From an uncultured Alphaproteobacteria bacterium (GTDB lineage: Bacteria; Pseudomonadota; Alphaproteobacteria; RF32; CAG-239): a DNA stretch of 49,873 nt. The notes beneath the pieces are model-generated. The model was not told the DNA's origin and searched no databases. It worked only from the letters and a program-made list of their open reading frames with translations. Where the stretch lies: assembly GCA_949282205.1 (NCBI GenBank), contig CASDOS010000051.1, positions 1-49,873 of the forward strand, written 5' to 3'. This document shows positions 24,911-34,193 of this stretch, piece after piece; position 1 is the first letter of the stretch; each line of letters begins with the position of its first letter. A program made the position numbers and the translations under genes.

Positions 24911-25432
24911 ATGATAATAGAACAGAAAAGATTAAGTCCACAGGAAACAACTTTATTTTTCCCCCAACATTTTCCGGTAAATGGAGCAATATATTACAAT
25001 CAAGAACACTCCCTACCATCAAAACATATTGATTTACTAAATAACCTCATAAGCTGTAACACTATTGAAACTTTACTTTTAACAAAAAATTTCATTTATC
25101 TACAAAGCAAGACCCCCAAAGAACTGGAAGACATCGAAGCTCTTGCAATGGCGGAAATTGCGGAATATGATTTTACATCCCCCCCAATCACCTCTCAATC
25201 ACAAGAAAACATTGAAGAAAAAATAAAGCTAATATTAAAAATCATTATTGCGCCCTTCCTGCAAAAGGACGGCGGAGATATAGAACTTGTATCCTATAAT
25301 AATGAAACGGTAACAGTACATTTCCTCGGAAAATGCCAAGGTTGCCCATACGCACAACGCACCTTAAAAGAAAGAGTCGAAAAGAATCTCATCTATTATT
25401 TACCGGAAATAAGAGAGGTAATTTTGCAATGA
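24911..25432 (+). CDS. Nfu-type iron-sulfur cluster carrier protein
   Basis: NifU C-terminal-like proteins carry a Fe-S cluster to apo-proteins. The 173-residue protein has an N-terminal Nfu_N-like domain (about 10-80: LFFPQHFPVNGAIYY and LLLTKNFIYLQ) and a C-terminal NifU domain (about 105-173). The latter has the motif PFLQKDGGDIELV and the cluster-binding GKCQGCPYAQ (CxxC). This matches the NFU1 layout of alphaproteobacteria and mitochondria rather than gammaproteobacterial NfuA. The N-terminal part is less conserved than usual by eye. It is in the murJ run, and its stop overlaps the next start (ATGA). Confidence 0.9.
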   Translation: MIIEQKRLSPQETTLFFPQHFPVNGAIYYNQEHSLPSKHIDLLNNLISCNTIETLLLTKNFIYLQSKTPKELEDIEALAMAEIAEYDFTSPPITSQSQENIEEKIKLILKIIIAPFLQKDGGDIELVSYNNETVTVHFLGKCQGCPYAQRTLKERVEKNLIYYLPEIREVILQ

Positions 25433-26334
25433 CCACCAAGACCAACATATTTTTAATTATACTCTTTATCTTTTGCCAAATAACGCCATCTGCAGCCCAA
25501 ATGAAAGTTCAAGAATTCGGCGATACTATATATGTTGAAAATGCCACCGTAGCCGAATTAGAAACACTATATAAAAAAAACAAATATCAACGGGCGCGAG
25601 CTTTAGACAATGATGAATATCCGGCAATTTTCCCCAAGACCCTCCCACTGGACTATCAAGAAATCAAATCTCAAAAATACCGCAACGAATTATTCATTCG
25701 CATGTTGGCCCCTCTCGCTCTAAAAGTAAATGAAGAGATTAGCAACGAACGAAATACCTTATTAAGATTAGAGCGTCGCTATCAACAAAACAAAAGTTTA
25801 TCTCCCGAAGAGAATGAGAAATTAGAAAAACTGGCTCTCAAATATGATTACTTCACACGCCAAAAAGACAAACAACGCATTGAAACACAAATTCACAATT
25901 TAAAAAAGCGCATAGACACTGTTCCGCCGTCAATACTAATTGCCGCGGCCGCCATGGAAAGCAACTGGGGTTTTTCACGAGTAGCCAAAGAAGCAAATTC
26001 TTTGTATAAAGAAAAAGTTTGGTTTACGACAGAAGGCTTAGAGCCACTTGAAAACAAAGAAGATGGATATAGATTTAAGATATTTGACAGTTTACTGGAG
26101 AGCATGCGAAGTTTTGCCTTAACATTCAACTCCAACATCAACTACGAGCATGTTTGGCAAGCCCGAGAAGGTTATGCCGACCGTCACGGAGTAGTCATCG
26201 GAGAGAGTATTGCATACGCACTGTCACAATCATCCAATCTACCGAATTTTGCGGGAATACTGGACTATACAACAGCATACTACGATTTATTAGCAATAGA
26301 TTTAGGTCATTTAAAAAGGGGATTAAAAAAATGA
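25429..26334 (+). CDS. Bax-like exported glucosaminidase (GH73-type)
   Basis: A 301-residue periplasmic protein with a signal peptide (about 1-24, MTTKTNIFLIILFIFCQITP then SAAQ). A helical linker (about 80-165) is followed by a glucosaminidase/lysozyme-like domain: PPSILIAAAAMESNWGFSRV, with probable catalytic Glu177, then AKEANSLYKEKVWF and later YRFKIFDSLLESMRSFALTF. This is the arrangement of E. coli Bax, predicted to cleave beta-1,4 links in peptidoglycan. The start at 25429 is chosen because it gives a signal peptide and overlaps the nfu-like stop by 4 nt; an upstream in-frame start at 25333 would lie inside that gene. Context with murJ supports a cell-wall role. Confidence 0.88.
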   Translation: MTTKTNIFLIILFIFCQITPSAAQMKVQEFGDTIYVENATVAELETLYKKNKYQRARALDNDEYPAIFPKTLPLDYQEIKSQKYRNELFIRMLAPLALKVNEEISNERNTLLRLERRYQQNKSLSPEENEKLEKLALKYDYFTRQKDKQRIETQIHNLKKRIDTVPPSILIAAAAMESNWGFSRVAKEANSLYKEKVWFTTEGLEPLENKEDGYRFKIFDSLLESMRSFALTFNSNINYEHVWQAREGYADRHGVVIGESIAYALSQSSNLPNFAGILDYTTAYYDLLAIDLGHLKRGLKK

Positions 26335-27023
26335 CACACGAAATAATTCCGATTCTATGCAATGAAAAAAAGATGGCAAACTACGCCTATTTAATTACAA
26401 CGCCAAAAACATCACAAACAATTATCATAGATGCAGCTGAAGCCAATCCGATTATACAAGAATTAGAAAAACGTCATCTACACCCCTCCCATATATTAAC
26501 CACCCATCACCACTTTGACCATGTTGAAGGGAATTTAGCCATAAAAGAAAAATATAACTGTGAAATAATCGTCCCGAAAAAAGAATTTAACCAAATTCCC
26601 GGAGCAAGCATAGCAGTTCAAGACGGAGATATCCTTAATATCCGAGATATAAAGCTGCAAATATTGGAAACTCCCGGACATACTCTGGGGCATATTTTAT
26701 ATTATTTACCGGACGAACAAAGATTATTCACTGGCGACACCTTATTTAATTTATGCGTTGGAGGCTTATTTGAAGGAACCCCCGAACAAATGTTCAACAG
26801 CCTACAAAAAATAAAATCCCTCCCGAACAACACCGAGATATTCCCCGGTCACGAATACACACGTTCCTGTCTACCGGAAGGATTTACAAACATCCCGCAA
26901 ACAAAGAATTATATAAGAAAGATGTTGGAAAGAGAGCAAGGTCACCTCGCACCGTCCACTCTTGAAGAAGAAAAAGCATTTAACCCCTACTTAAAAGCAG
27001 ACAAACTAACGGAATTCATGTAA
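26331..27023 (+). CDS. gloB: Hydroxyacylglutathione hydrolase (glyoxalase II)
   Basis: Hydrolyses S-lactoylglutathione to lactate and glutathione, the second step of methylglyoxal detoxification. The metallo-beta-lactamase fold is clear: THHHFDH (residues 58-64), His117 in ETPGHTLGH, Asp136 in FTGDTLF and His174 in FPGHEYT, all binuclear-metal ligands. FNLCVGGLFEGTPEQM is typical of GloB. At 230 residues it is slightly shorter than the usual 250. The C-terminus ends NPYLKADKLTEFM and lacks part of the usual tail. The start at 26331 overlaps the previous stop by 4 nt; an upstream in-frame start would lie within the glucosaminidase gene. Confidence 0.93.
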   Translation: MTHEIIPILCNEKKMANYAYLITTPKTSQTIIIDAAEANPIIQELEKRHLHPSHILTTHHHFDHVEGNLAIKEKYNCEIIVPKKEFNQIPGASIAVQDGDILNIRDIKLQILETPGHTLGHILYYLPDEQRLFTGDTLFNLCVGGLFEGTPEQMFNSLQKIKSLPNNTEIFPGHEYTRSCLPEGFTNIPQTKNYIRKMLEREQGHLAPSTLEEEKAFNPYLKADKLTEFM

Positions 27024-27037
27024 CAGGAAATTTTATA

Positions 27038-28669
27038 ATGTTTTTTAGTTTAAGCAAAAAAATCCTCTTAACCATTTTAGCCTTTCTAGTGCTTGGTGCA
27101 GTTTTGTTTATAATATTTTTTGACAACGCTATCGGGAAAAAAATCCGCAACGAGCAAAGCAATTTAATCACACGAAATCAATATGTTATAGGGTTACTGA
27201 ATGAGAACATATCGCTTCGCCAAAAACTGGGAAAATTACAATCCATAAATGAAGCCGACCTCTCCCAAAAAAAAGAAGAATTAAGCCGCGAAAAAAAATT
27301 GAACGAAGAACTGACTCTAAATTACAATGAGAGCTACGCCACAATACAAGAAAGCCTGCGCATACTGGGCGTGAGTGCCTTTTTAACCTTATTATCCCTA
27401 ATCATTTTATGGTTTTTATTAAAACGCTGGGTAATCACGCCGGTAGACAAGCTAACCGAACTATCAATTGATGTAGCAAACGGCAATTTTAGCAAACGAC
27501 TAAAAATCACCAACGGGCATTACACCGACGAATTTAATACATTAATGCAAACCATCAACTTTATGTTAAACAACATAGAGAACAACATTAACGAAATCAA
27601 AGAGAAAGAAGTTTTCTTACAAAGTTTAATCGACACATTACCTGATGCAATTCGCGTAATAGATGAGAATTACAACATCATACTATACAACAAAGCATAT
27701 GCGGAATACACCAAAAAGCAATATCTGCACGATTCAGACAAATGTTACGGAGCTTATTCAAAAGAAAATCACTGTCCATGTAATAGCTCGCAATACATCT
27801 GCCCCTTAAAAGAATTAAAAGAAAAAAAACAAAGCAGCTTAAAAATAATACACAATATCAACAACCGTCCTCTATCCATAAACTCGGCGCGCATCCACCT
27901 AAACGGGGAATATGGAATAGTAGAATCAATCCGAGACTTAAGCGACAACATCAACTATTCCCATCAGCAAAAAATTTCATCCTTAGGTTTTCTGGCCACA
28001 TCATTAGCGCATGAAATGAAAAACAACCTCGGAGCAATAAATCTGATATTGGATGGAATTTTGCAAAAGTATTACACAAACACTCATAACAACGAAGAAA
28101 AACAATATCTGGAAATGATATCCGGACAAATTAAAGATTGCATCAAAGTTCCCGAACGCCTATTAAAACTTTCGCGCAACACGGAACAAGTCAATACCAC
28201 ATTTAACATCACGACAGAAATAAGCGACATCCTATCTCTACTGGATTATGAAATTAAGAGTAAGGGAATAGTATTAACGAAGAACTTCTCCAACACCAAA
28301 GAAAAGATTTATGGTAACGAAACGGATTTTAAAATGATAATTTTAAATCTTGTCCAAAATGCGATACATGCGATGCCCAATGGCGGGAATTTAGAAATCA
28401 AGACCAACACCAATAAAGAAAACATAATCATAAGCATAAAAGACAGTGGCTGTGGCATTCCCCAAGCAGCAATAAAACACATATTTGAACCATTTTTCTC
28501 CATATCATCAACAGATGAAAAAAAAGGCACCGGCTTAGGCTTAGCGATCGTTAAAGATTTAATTGTAAAATTAAATGCACAAATAAATGTAAGCAGTCAA
28601 GAAAACATCGGTACTTGTTTTGAAATAACAATCCCCAGACACAAACACCAAAAAACACTTGTAAAATAA
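27038..28669 (+). CDS. Membrane sensor histidine kinase with HAMP and Cys-containing PAS domain
   Basis: A 543-residue orphan sensor. A first membrane helix (about 8-28) is followed by a short periplasmic, coiled-coil-like segment (29-108), a second helix (about 109-129) and a HAMP domain (about 130-185). A PAS domain (about 192-300) contains Cys236, Cys246, Cys248 and Cys255 (CYGAY, CPCN, ICPL), a pattern able to bind metal or a Fe-S cluster. The kinase has His325 in LAHEMKNN, N box NLVQNAIHAMPN, G1 DSGCGIP, F box FEPFFS and G2 GTGLGLAI. No response regulator is nearby. It is the last gene of the tightly packed murJ run, after gloB with a 14-nt gap. Confidence 0.92.
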   Translation: MFFSLSKKILLTILAFLVLGAVLFIIFFDNAIGKKIRNEQSNLITRNQYVIGLLNENISLRQKLGKLQSINEADLSQKKEELSREKKLNEELTLNYNESYATIQESLRILGVSAFLTLLSLIILWFLLKRWVITPVDKLTELSIDVANGNFSKRLKITNGHYTDEFNTLMQTINFMLNNIENNINEIKEKEVFLQSLIDTLPDAIRVIDENYNIILYNKAYAEYTKKQYLHDSDKCYGAYSKENHCPCNSSQYICPLKELKEKKQSSLKIIHNINNRPLSINSARIHLNGEYGIVESIRDLSDNINYSHQQKISSLGFLATSLAHEMKNNLGAINLILDGILQKYYTNTHNNEEKQYLEMISGQIKDCIKVPERLLKLSRNTEQVNTTFNITTEISDILSLLDYEIKSKGIVLTKNFSNTKEKIYGNETDFKMIILNLVQNAIHAMPNGGNLEIKTNTNKENIIISIKDSGCGIPQAAIKHIFEPFFSISSTDEKKGTGLGLAIVKDLIVKLNAQINVSSQENIGTCFEITIPRHKHQKTLVK

Positions 28670-28716
28670 GATAATAAAGTATATATAGCAGAAAAAAGAA
28701 TTGATAAGGACATAAA

Positions 28717-28938
28717 ATGAGTAAAGAAGAACTGCTAGAATTCACGGGAGATGTTATAGAAAAACTCCCGAATGCCATGTTTAGAGTAAGATTGGAGAAC
28801 GGGGTAGAAATTTTAGCGCACACTGCGGGAAAGATGCGTAAATTTCGCATTCGCGTAATGGTAGGCGATAAAGTTGATATAGAGATGACGCCATACGATT
28901 TAACCAAAGGGCGCATAACATTCCGCCATAAAGATTAA
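28717..28938 (+). CDS. infA: Translation initiation factor IF-1
   Basis: A 73-residue single OB-fold protein that binds the ribosomal A site during initiation. The family pattern is complete: [48 protein letters not shown], then [22 protein letters not shown] lies 7 nt or so upstream of the ATG. The 47-nt gap from the kinase gene leaves room for its own promoter. A strong terminator follows. Confidence 0.98.
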   Translation: MSKEELLEFTGDVIEKLPNAMFRVRLENGVEILAHTAGKMRKFRIRVMVGDKVDIEMTPYDLTKGRITFRHKD

Positions 28939-28962
28939 AAAAAACAATTAATCTATGCATGC

Positions 28963-29002
28963 ACGAAAAAGGACATACATAAATATGTCCTTTTTCGTTT
29001 TT
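28963..29002 (+). terminator. Bidirectional terminator between infA and the BOF-protein gene
   Basis: A perfect 15-bp stem ACGAAAAAGGACATA (28963-28977) / TATGTCCTTTTTCGT (28984-28998) with a 6-nt loop and a T run. Placed between convergent genes, it can serve both. Confidence 0.92.
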
Positions 29003-29015
29003 AGCAAAATAAAAT

Positions 29016-29420
29016 TTAATTATCCAACATCAACGATTTCACATCAAACTTAAGACTAGTCAATTCTTTATCCACTTTACCGGTAATTAAGACTTTATCT
29101 TTAGGTGTAATTGTCTGCCCCCTCCAAACTTTATCATCGATTTCCACAACCAGATTATTCACCCCGTCAGTAAAATTATACTCGTCATCGCTAAGCCTTT
29201 TCGTAATATAACCGGTCAGAGAGGCGTAAGCATCATCAGAAAGTTTTTGCACATCGGCCACGCTCATTGGTTTAACGGCAGCATCGACAAAACCACCTTG
29301 ATTTTTCATCATTTTATGTTCTTTTTTCGCACAATATTTTTCACAATCGCAATCATGTTTCGCATAAACATTATCAGCAAAAAGCGTCAACAACGCTAAT
29401 AAAAACAAAATTTTCTTCAT
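29016..29420 (-). CDS. Exported BOF-fold protein (YgiW/YdeI family)
   Basis: A 134-residue protein with a signal peptide (MKKILFLLALLTLFADNVYA). Next comes a Cys/His/Lys-rich segment HDCDCEKYCAKKEHK, then a bacterial OB-fold domain (about 50-134). Typical pieces are PMSVADVQKLSDDAYASLTG, YITKRLSDDEYNFTDG, VEIDDKVWRGQTITPKDKV and ITGKVDKEL. E. coli relatives are linked to stress tolerance; the ligand is unknown. The four-residue-spaced Cys and His near the mature N-terminus could bind metal. The start at 29420 is chosen because GGAGG lies 6-7 nt upstream and begins the signal peptide. It follows the DUF192 gene closely, with 57 nt between. Confidence 0.88.
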   Translation of the reverse strand: MKKILFLLALLTLFADNVYAKHDCDCEKYCAKKEHKMMKNQGGFVDAAVKPMSVADVQKLSDDAYASLTGYITKRLSDDEYNFTDGVNNLVVEIDDKVWRGQTITPKDKVLITGKVDKELTSLKFDVKSLMLDN

Positions 29421-29477
29421 ATTGACCTCCAATAAATGACAACCAGACCAATATATGAACAAGAAAGATGATTTCAA

Positions 29478-29891
29478 CTAAATCGAAGGATTAAGAAAGA
29501 CCTTATCCCCCACCGAAAGATTATATTTACGAGCACTTCCGCCCAAGACTTCAATCACATAACAAAAATCGGATGAAGACGAAATTTTATTCAAAGAAAG
29601 CGGTTTTGCATTTGGATAAATATCCACAATATAAAGCGCGCAATTCACAAAAAGCATATCCAGAGGAATATAAGTATTTTTCATCCACATACTTGCCCCG
29701 GAATAAGCGCGTAAATCAAAAAACATCCCTCGATTCTCGGGCAATTTTTTAACAAACATCAATCCTCTTTGCAATTCCGCAGAAGTTTGAGCAACATCAA
29801 CATCAAAAACCGCTTTATCAGCAATTTTCAAAGTATGCGCTTCCCCGCACAAAGCATAAAGCAACAAAAAAAGTAGCAAAATATACCGCAT
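29478..29891 (-). CDS. DUF192 family exported protein
   Basis: A 137-residue protein with a signal peptide (MRYILLLFLLLYALCGEA). The DUF192 signature is visible: VDVAQTSAELQRGLMFVKKL, MFFDLRAYSGASMWMKNTYI, PLDMLFVNCALYIVDIYPNA, then CYVIEVLGGSARKYNLSVGD. The fold is a small beta-barrel; the function is unknown. The start at 29891 is chosen because GGAGG lies 8 nt upstream. It lies directly upstream of the BOF-protein gene on the minus strand, so the two may be cotranscribed, and it is divergent from the GtrII-like cluster. Confidence 0.92.
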   Translation of the reverse strand: MRYILLLFLLLYALCGEAHTLKIADKAVFDVDVAQTSAELQRGLMFVKKLPENRGMFFDLRAYSGASMWMKNTYIPLDMLFVNCALYIVDIYPNAKPLSLNKISSSSDFCYVIEVLGGSARKYNLSVGDKVFLNPSI

Positions 29892-29975
29892 AAAAAGCCC
29901 TCCGAAATTTACCATAAATTATACATTTAGAGATTAAGCTGTCAACAAAGAAACATTTGAACAGCTGGATAGTTA

Positions 29976-31598
29976 ATGGTAAAACACCAACAAAACATAG
30001 ATACAACCAAATCGGAGAGTTACATTTGGGTAACATCTTTTTTAATTTTATGCTTAAGTTTTTCGCCATTAACTTTCAATTTCATTTGGGGCAATCACGA
30101 CTGGCTACCGCTCATTCAAGACAGCCGTTTAACCTCTGGTTTAATTGAAGGGCGCTTTTCACAATATCTACTATTAAAACTTTTACTAATGGGCAAAATT
30201 CTCCCCATATTAAACCTCGTTATCGGATTTATGCTTTATAGCATAGCGCTATATTGTTTAAGCCGCTACTATTTCAACTACAAGACAAACAAACTACCAT
30301 CCGCCTTATTTATCAGTACGGCGGTCAGTATGCCTCACATCACAGAAATTGTATATTTTCATTTCATAACACTCAGTCTATTATCATGGACATTAGTAAT
30401 TGCTCTATCCTTAATAGCCATGCAAAAAGCCGCTGAACATCACTCGGTACCATGGTCATTATGCGGATTTGCGCTATTATTTACCGCTATCGGAGGATAC
30501 CCGGGATGCATAAACATGTATGTAACCGCAATATGTTGCCGTTTAATTCAATTACATCTAACTCAACAATTAACTTTTCGCAGACTATGCAAACAAGTAA
30601 TACCTTACGCAATAAACTTCATACTAGCGTTCGGGCTGCTAAAAATAACCTTTGATTACTTACAACAAAAACATCTGATGATGAGTATGTACAATAGTCA
30701 AGCTGCCACACCGCTTGAATTGATACAAAAAATCCCCTCAATCCTTCAAGCCGGTATTTTAGGTTTCACAGAAATTCAACCTTTTTTAGGAACAACCTTT
30801 AAGAGCATATTAACAGCAATTTTCATAACTTTTATTTTGAGTGCGTTTCAAACTTCTCAAAAACACACGACAAAAGACCTCTGTATAACGAGTATACTAA
30901 TATTAGTTTTATTGATTAGTTTAAAATTTTCCGCATGGCTTACATCAAACAACACTGACAATGCATTTGCCACGTTTGATCCACCGACCTCGATGGTTCG
31001 AACGGATTTTTACAGCTATCCGATTCTGATTTTATTTTGCCTGTTTTTTATATACGAGCAAAAACCACAGATCGTAAAAAACATAAGTTTCGTATGTGCA
31101 TCAATTTTATTACTAACCAACATCAACGCCAATTTAGGGTTCAGCAAGACACATCTTTTTGGCTTTACGTCAGAAAACAAATTACAAGAGCGCATCATAA
31201 ATCGCCTTCAATCCCATCCGAAATACCAAACCAATAATTTATATACCGTTATCCAAGCCGGAGAAATATCGTTACGTTCTAAATTTCATCAAAAACAAGC
31301 GAATGAGAAATATGGTTATTACACATTAAACACCCCCTACTCACGTCATTGGATTGCCTTTGAGTATTACAATTTTTACGCGCCCCAAGATTTCGTCAAA
31401 GAAGGCACATCCATACAACCGAAAGACATTACGCCAGAAATGAGTAGATTTTTATCTACACAAATGAATACATGGCCGCACCCATATTCAATCTACGTTG
31501 ACAAAGATTACGCAATAATTTCTTTAACACCTGAAGGAAAAGAACTCTTAAACAATCAATTTAAGTTATTGCACATAAGCCCGCAATCATGGAGATAA
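29976..31598 (+). CDS. GtrII-like polytopic glycosyltransferase, paralog 1
   Basis: A 540-residue membrane protein with about 10-12 hydrophobic segments. It resembles the GtrII glucosyltransferase family, which moves a sugar from a polyprenyl phosphate carrier to a surface glycan on the periplasmic side. After the first helix comes TFNFIWGNHDWLPLI and then LIEGRFSQYLLLKLLLMGKI, shared with the two paralogs in this cluster. The acidic His-Asp pair in the first loop is a candidate active site. The C-terminal soluble tail includes DITPEMSRFLSTQMNTWPHP and YVDKDYAIISL, again shared. It is followed 2 nt later by paralog 2. The true acceptor and donor are unknown. Confidence 0.8.
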   Translation: MVKHQQNIDTTKSESYIWVTSFLILCLSFSPLTFNFIWGNHDWLPLIQDSRLTSGLIEGRFSQYLLLKLLLMGKILPILNLVIGFMLYSIALYCLSRYYFNYKTNKLPSALFISTAVSMPHITEIVYFHFITLSLLSWTLVIALSLIAMQKAAEHHSVPWSLCGFALLFTAIGGYPGCINMYVTAICCRLIQLHLTQQLTFRRLCKQVIPYAINFILAFGLLKITFDYLQQKHLMMSMYNSQAATPLELIQKIPSILQAGILGFTEIQPFLGTTFKSILTAIFITFILSAFQTSQKHTTKDLCITSILILVLLISLKFSAWLTSNNTDNAFATFDPPTSMVRTDFYSYPILILFCLFFIYEQKPQIVKNISFVCASILLLTNINANLGFSKTHLFGFTSENKLQERIINRLQSHPKYQTNNLYTVIQAGEISLRSKFHQKQANEKYGYYTLNTPYSRHWIAFEYYNFYAPQDFVKEGTSIQPKDITPEMSRFLSTQMNTWPHPYSIYVDKDYAIISLTPEGKELLNNQFKLLHISPQSWR

Positions 31599-31599
31599 C

Positions 31600-33159
31600 A
31601 TGAAAGAATTTTTAAAAAAAATAAATCTTCTCCCCGACAAGACCGATTTAAAAATCTGGTTAATCAGTTTCTGCATTATTAATTTTGCATTTTTATACCA
31701 CAGCCTAAATTTCATGTGGGGCAATCACGATGTAGAGTTCATCAAAAAAGAATTATTACTATCCTCAGGACTTTTTGAAGGAAGATTCACCCAATTTATC
31801 CCTCATCGTCTTTTGACCTCGGGACAAATTCTCCCCATATTAAACAATTTATTGGGCTTTGGCTTTTTGACCGTAGGATTATGGATTCTCGCCAAATACT
31901 GGAACATCAAAAAATCTGTAATCGGCTACGTTTTATTTATTTCATTTGCGGCCACTCAACCCTACACTCTGTCATGGATGTACTTTACATTTATCACCCT
32001 CAGTTGTCTGTTTTGGACTTTATTGTCAGCATTAGGTTTATATGTATCGGAGCGCATAAACGAAAGTTCTCACAAATTTAGTTTAAGTATTTTTGCAATA
32101 CTTTGCTTTTATATAACACTGGGCGGATATCCTCCTATAATCAATATGTTTTTTGTGTGTTTAGGAGGAAAACTCATCATCAGCTACGTTTTTGAACAAA
32201 AGCGTCTAAAGCAATTATTTCAAATCCACAAATACACGATTCTAAATATTATAATCGCCGCCGTTTTATTCAAAATAAGCCTGCTCGCACTAAATCCAAA
32301 CAATGTCTATAATCTCGAAACAGAAAGCCTAACCAATCTCCCTAACAAATTTCTACAAACCTTATTGATAGCTTTTAAACAATTTTTCATAACTGTTCCA
32401 TTTATGGAAAGGGGCTATAAAATGAGTTTAGCCGTTATGTCATTTATTTCCATTATCGGAACACTTTTTTATCCCACCCCAACCCCAAAAAAACTTTTCT
32501 TAACGCTTTTATGGTTGGGCACAATCTGGACAACAGGTTTAACAACATTTCTTGTCGTTCCGCACACGGAATACGTTTCACGCGTAGATTTTTACGGTTT
32601 TGGCTTTTTATATGCGCTGATGGGAGGAATTTTACTAACATTAACGCCCAAAATTTACCAAAGTTTGGGTATTTTCATTCTAACAGTTTTGCTTAGTTTA
32701 AACATATTAAATGATTATCAGGCATTAAAAATATGGAAACAAGGACATGATGCGGAATTTCAAATTTTAAATAACATAGTGGAAAGAATAGAAAATCATC
32801 CGCAATTTAACGCCAATCACCAATATCGTTTTTATCAAGTAGGCGACCTATCGTTGCGTCCCAACTACTATAATGGTTCTTTTGAATTCAATGATGTTTT
32901 CTTATTAACAATTCCATATTTAGCAATCTGGCAAGGAAGCAATCTGTTAGAGTTTTATACCCCCACCGACTACATCAACCATAAACTTCCGTTATTGCCC
33001 GAAGATATCACGCCGGAAGTTTATGAATTCTTTATGAAAAAAGCCAAACCATGGCCGCATCCCAATTCTGTATATATGAATCAAGACATCATCATTATAG
33101 TATATAACCAAACCGGATTAGATGAGTTTAAGAACATTTTGCGCACCCTCCGCCCCTAA
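31600..33159 (+). CDS. GtrII-like polytopic glycosyltransferase, paralog 2
   Basis: A 519-residue polytopic membrane protein, paralogous to its neighbour. It has the first-loop block FMWGNHDVEFIKKELLLSSG LFEGRFTQF, the segment SGQILPILNNLLGF, a mid-protein TLGGYPPIINMFFVCLGG, and the C-terminal block DITPEVYEFFMKKAKPWPHP with SVYMNQDIIIIVYN. These blocks match paralogs 1 and 3, while the membrane segments differ widely. GGAG precedes the ATG, and the gap from paralog 1 is 1 nt, so they are cotranscribed. The role is inferred as periplasmic sugar transfer. Confidence 0.8.
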   Translation: MKEFLKKINLLPDKTDLKIWLISFCIINFAFLYHSLNFMWGNHDVEFIKKELLLSSGLFEGRFTQFIPHRLLTSGQILPILNNLLGFGFLTVGLWILAKYWNIKKSVIGYVLFISFAATQPYTLSWMYFTFITLSCLFWTLLSALGLYVSERINESSHKFSLSIFAILCFYITLGGYPPIINMFFVCLGGKLIISYVFEQKRLKQLFQIHKYTILNIIIAAVLFKISLLALNPNNVYNLETESLTNLPNKFLQTLLIAFKQFFITVPFMERGYKMSLAVMSFISIIGTLFYPTPTPKKLFLTLLWLGTIWTTGLTTFLVVPHTEYVSRVDFYGFGFLYALMGGILLTLTPKIYQSLGIFILTVLLSLNILNDYQALKIWKQGHDAEFQILNNIVERIENHPQFNANHQYRFYQVGDLSLRPNYYNGSFEFNDVFLLTIPYLAIWQGSNLLEFYTPTDYINHKLPLLPEDITPEVYEFFMKKAKPWPHPNSVYMNQDIIIIVYNQTGLDEFKNILRTLRP

Positions 33160-33246
33160 AGAATAAATCAGCTTGTTAATAAAAAACTTACGGTTTTATG
33201 CTATACAAGAGGCAAATTGTTATAACAACGTCAGTGGGTGAAACCT

Positions 33247-34191
33247 ATGAAAAAAGCCGTAAAACTCGCCATAATAATTCCTTGCTACAATGAAGAAGAA
33301 GTTCTTCCCTCAAGTATAAAGAAGCTGTCCAAACTATACGCAGATTTGCAAAAGCAAGACATCATCACCGCCAATAGTGAAATTGTCTTTATAAATGACG
33401 GCTCTAAAGATAAGACGTGGCAAATAATTGAAAATGCGCACAAAAAAGCATCATACATTAAAGGGATTTGTTTATCGCGTAACTTCGGGCATCAAGAAGC
33501 CCTGCTTGCCGGATTATACAACACCGATGCCGAAATATACATCACCATTGATGCCGACCTCCAAGATGATATAAACGCCGTCAAGCCGATGATAAAAAAA
33601 TATCACGAGGGCTGTGAGATTGTATATGGCGTCCGCAACAAACGCGATACTGACAGTATATTTAAGCGCAGCTCAGCCGTATTATTTTATAAATTAATGA
33701 AATTACTGGGAGTAGAACTAGTCGCAAATCACGCCGATTTTCGTTTATTAAGTCGTCGAGCCGTAGAAGCAATGTCCTCTTTCAAAGAAAAAAATCTCTT
33801 TCTACGCGCCATTGTTCCGTTGGTAGGTTTCAAATCCGACTGTGTTTATTATGAACGCCAAAAGAGAGAAGCCGGTTGCACCAAATATCCGTTAAGAAAG
33901 ATGATTTTATTTGCCTTAAGAGGAATTTCCAGTTTTTCGGCAATGCCGCTACATTTAATCACGCTAAGCGGAGCAGTAATATCGACATTAAGTTTCCTTT
34001 TAATGATATGGACCGTATACGGATACTGTACCGGTTCAACAATTATCGGCTGGGCTTCATTAATGTCAGCCATAACTTTTTTCAGCGGTATCACCATATT
34101 ATTCATGGGTATAATCGGAGAATATGTTGCAAGTATTTTCGTTGAAGTCAAAAACCGCCCAACTTATATTATAGAAAAAAAATTGGATTAA
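33247..34191 (+). CDS. GtrB-like polyprenyl-phosphate glycosyltransferase (GT2)
   Basis: A 314-residue enzyme expected to load a sugar onto undecaprenyl phosphate. The GT-A domain opens with LAIIIPCYNEEEVLPSSIKK, has INDGSKDKT, LSRNFGHQEALLAGLYNTDA and acidic motif TIDADLQDDINAV. YGVRNKRDTD and HADFRLLSRRAVEAM follow, then two membrane helices (about 228-250 and 262-288) and the ending VEVKNRPTYIIEKK. A GTG three codons upstream (33238) is an alternative start; neither has a strong ribosome site. It lies between paralogs 2 and 3 of the GtrII-like proteins, which suggests that it makes the lipid-linked sugar they use. No GtrA flippase gene is visible. Confidence 0.9.
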   Translation: MKKAVKLAIIIPCYNEEEVLPSSIKKLSKLYADLQKQDIITANSEIVFINDGSKDKTWQIIENAHKKASYIKGICLSRNFGHQEALLAGLYNTDAEIYITIDADLQDDINAVKPMIKKYHEGCEIVYGVRNKRDTDSIFKRSSAVLFYKLMKLLGVELVANHADFRLLSRRAVEAMSSFKEKNLFLRAIVPLVGFKSDCVYYERQKREAGCTKYPLRKMILFALRGISSFSAMPLHLITLSGAVISTLSFLLMIWTVYGYCTGSTIIGWASLMSAITFFSGITILFMGIIGEYVASIFVEVKNRPTYIIEKKLD

Positions 34192-34193
34192 AA

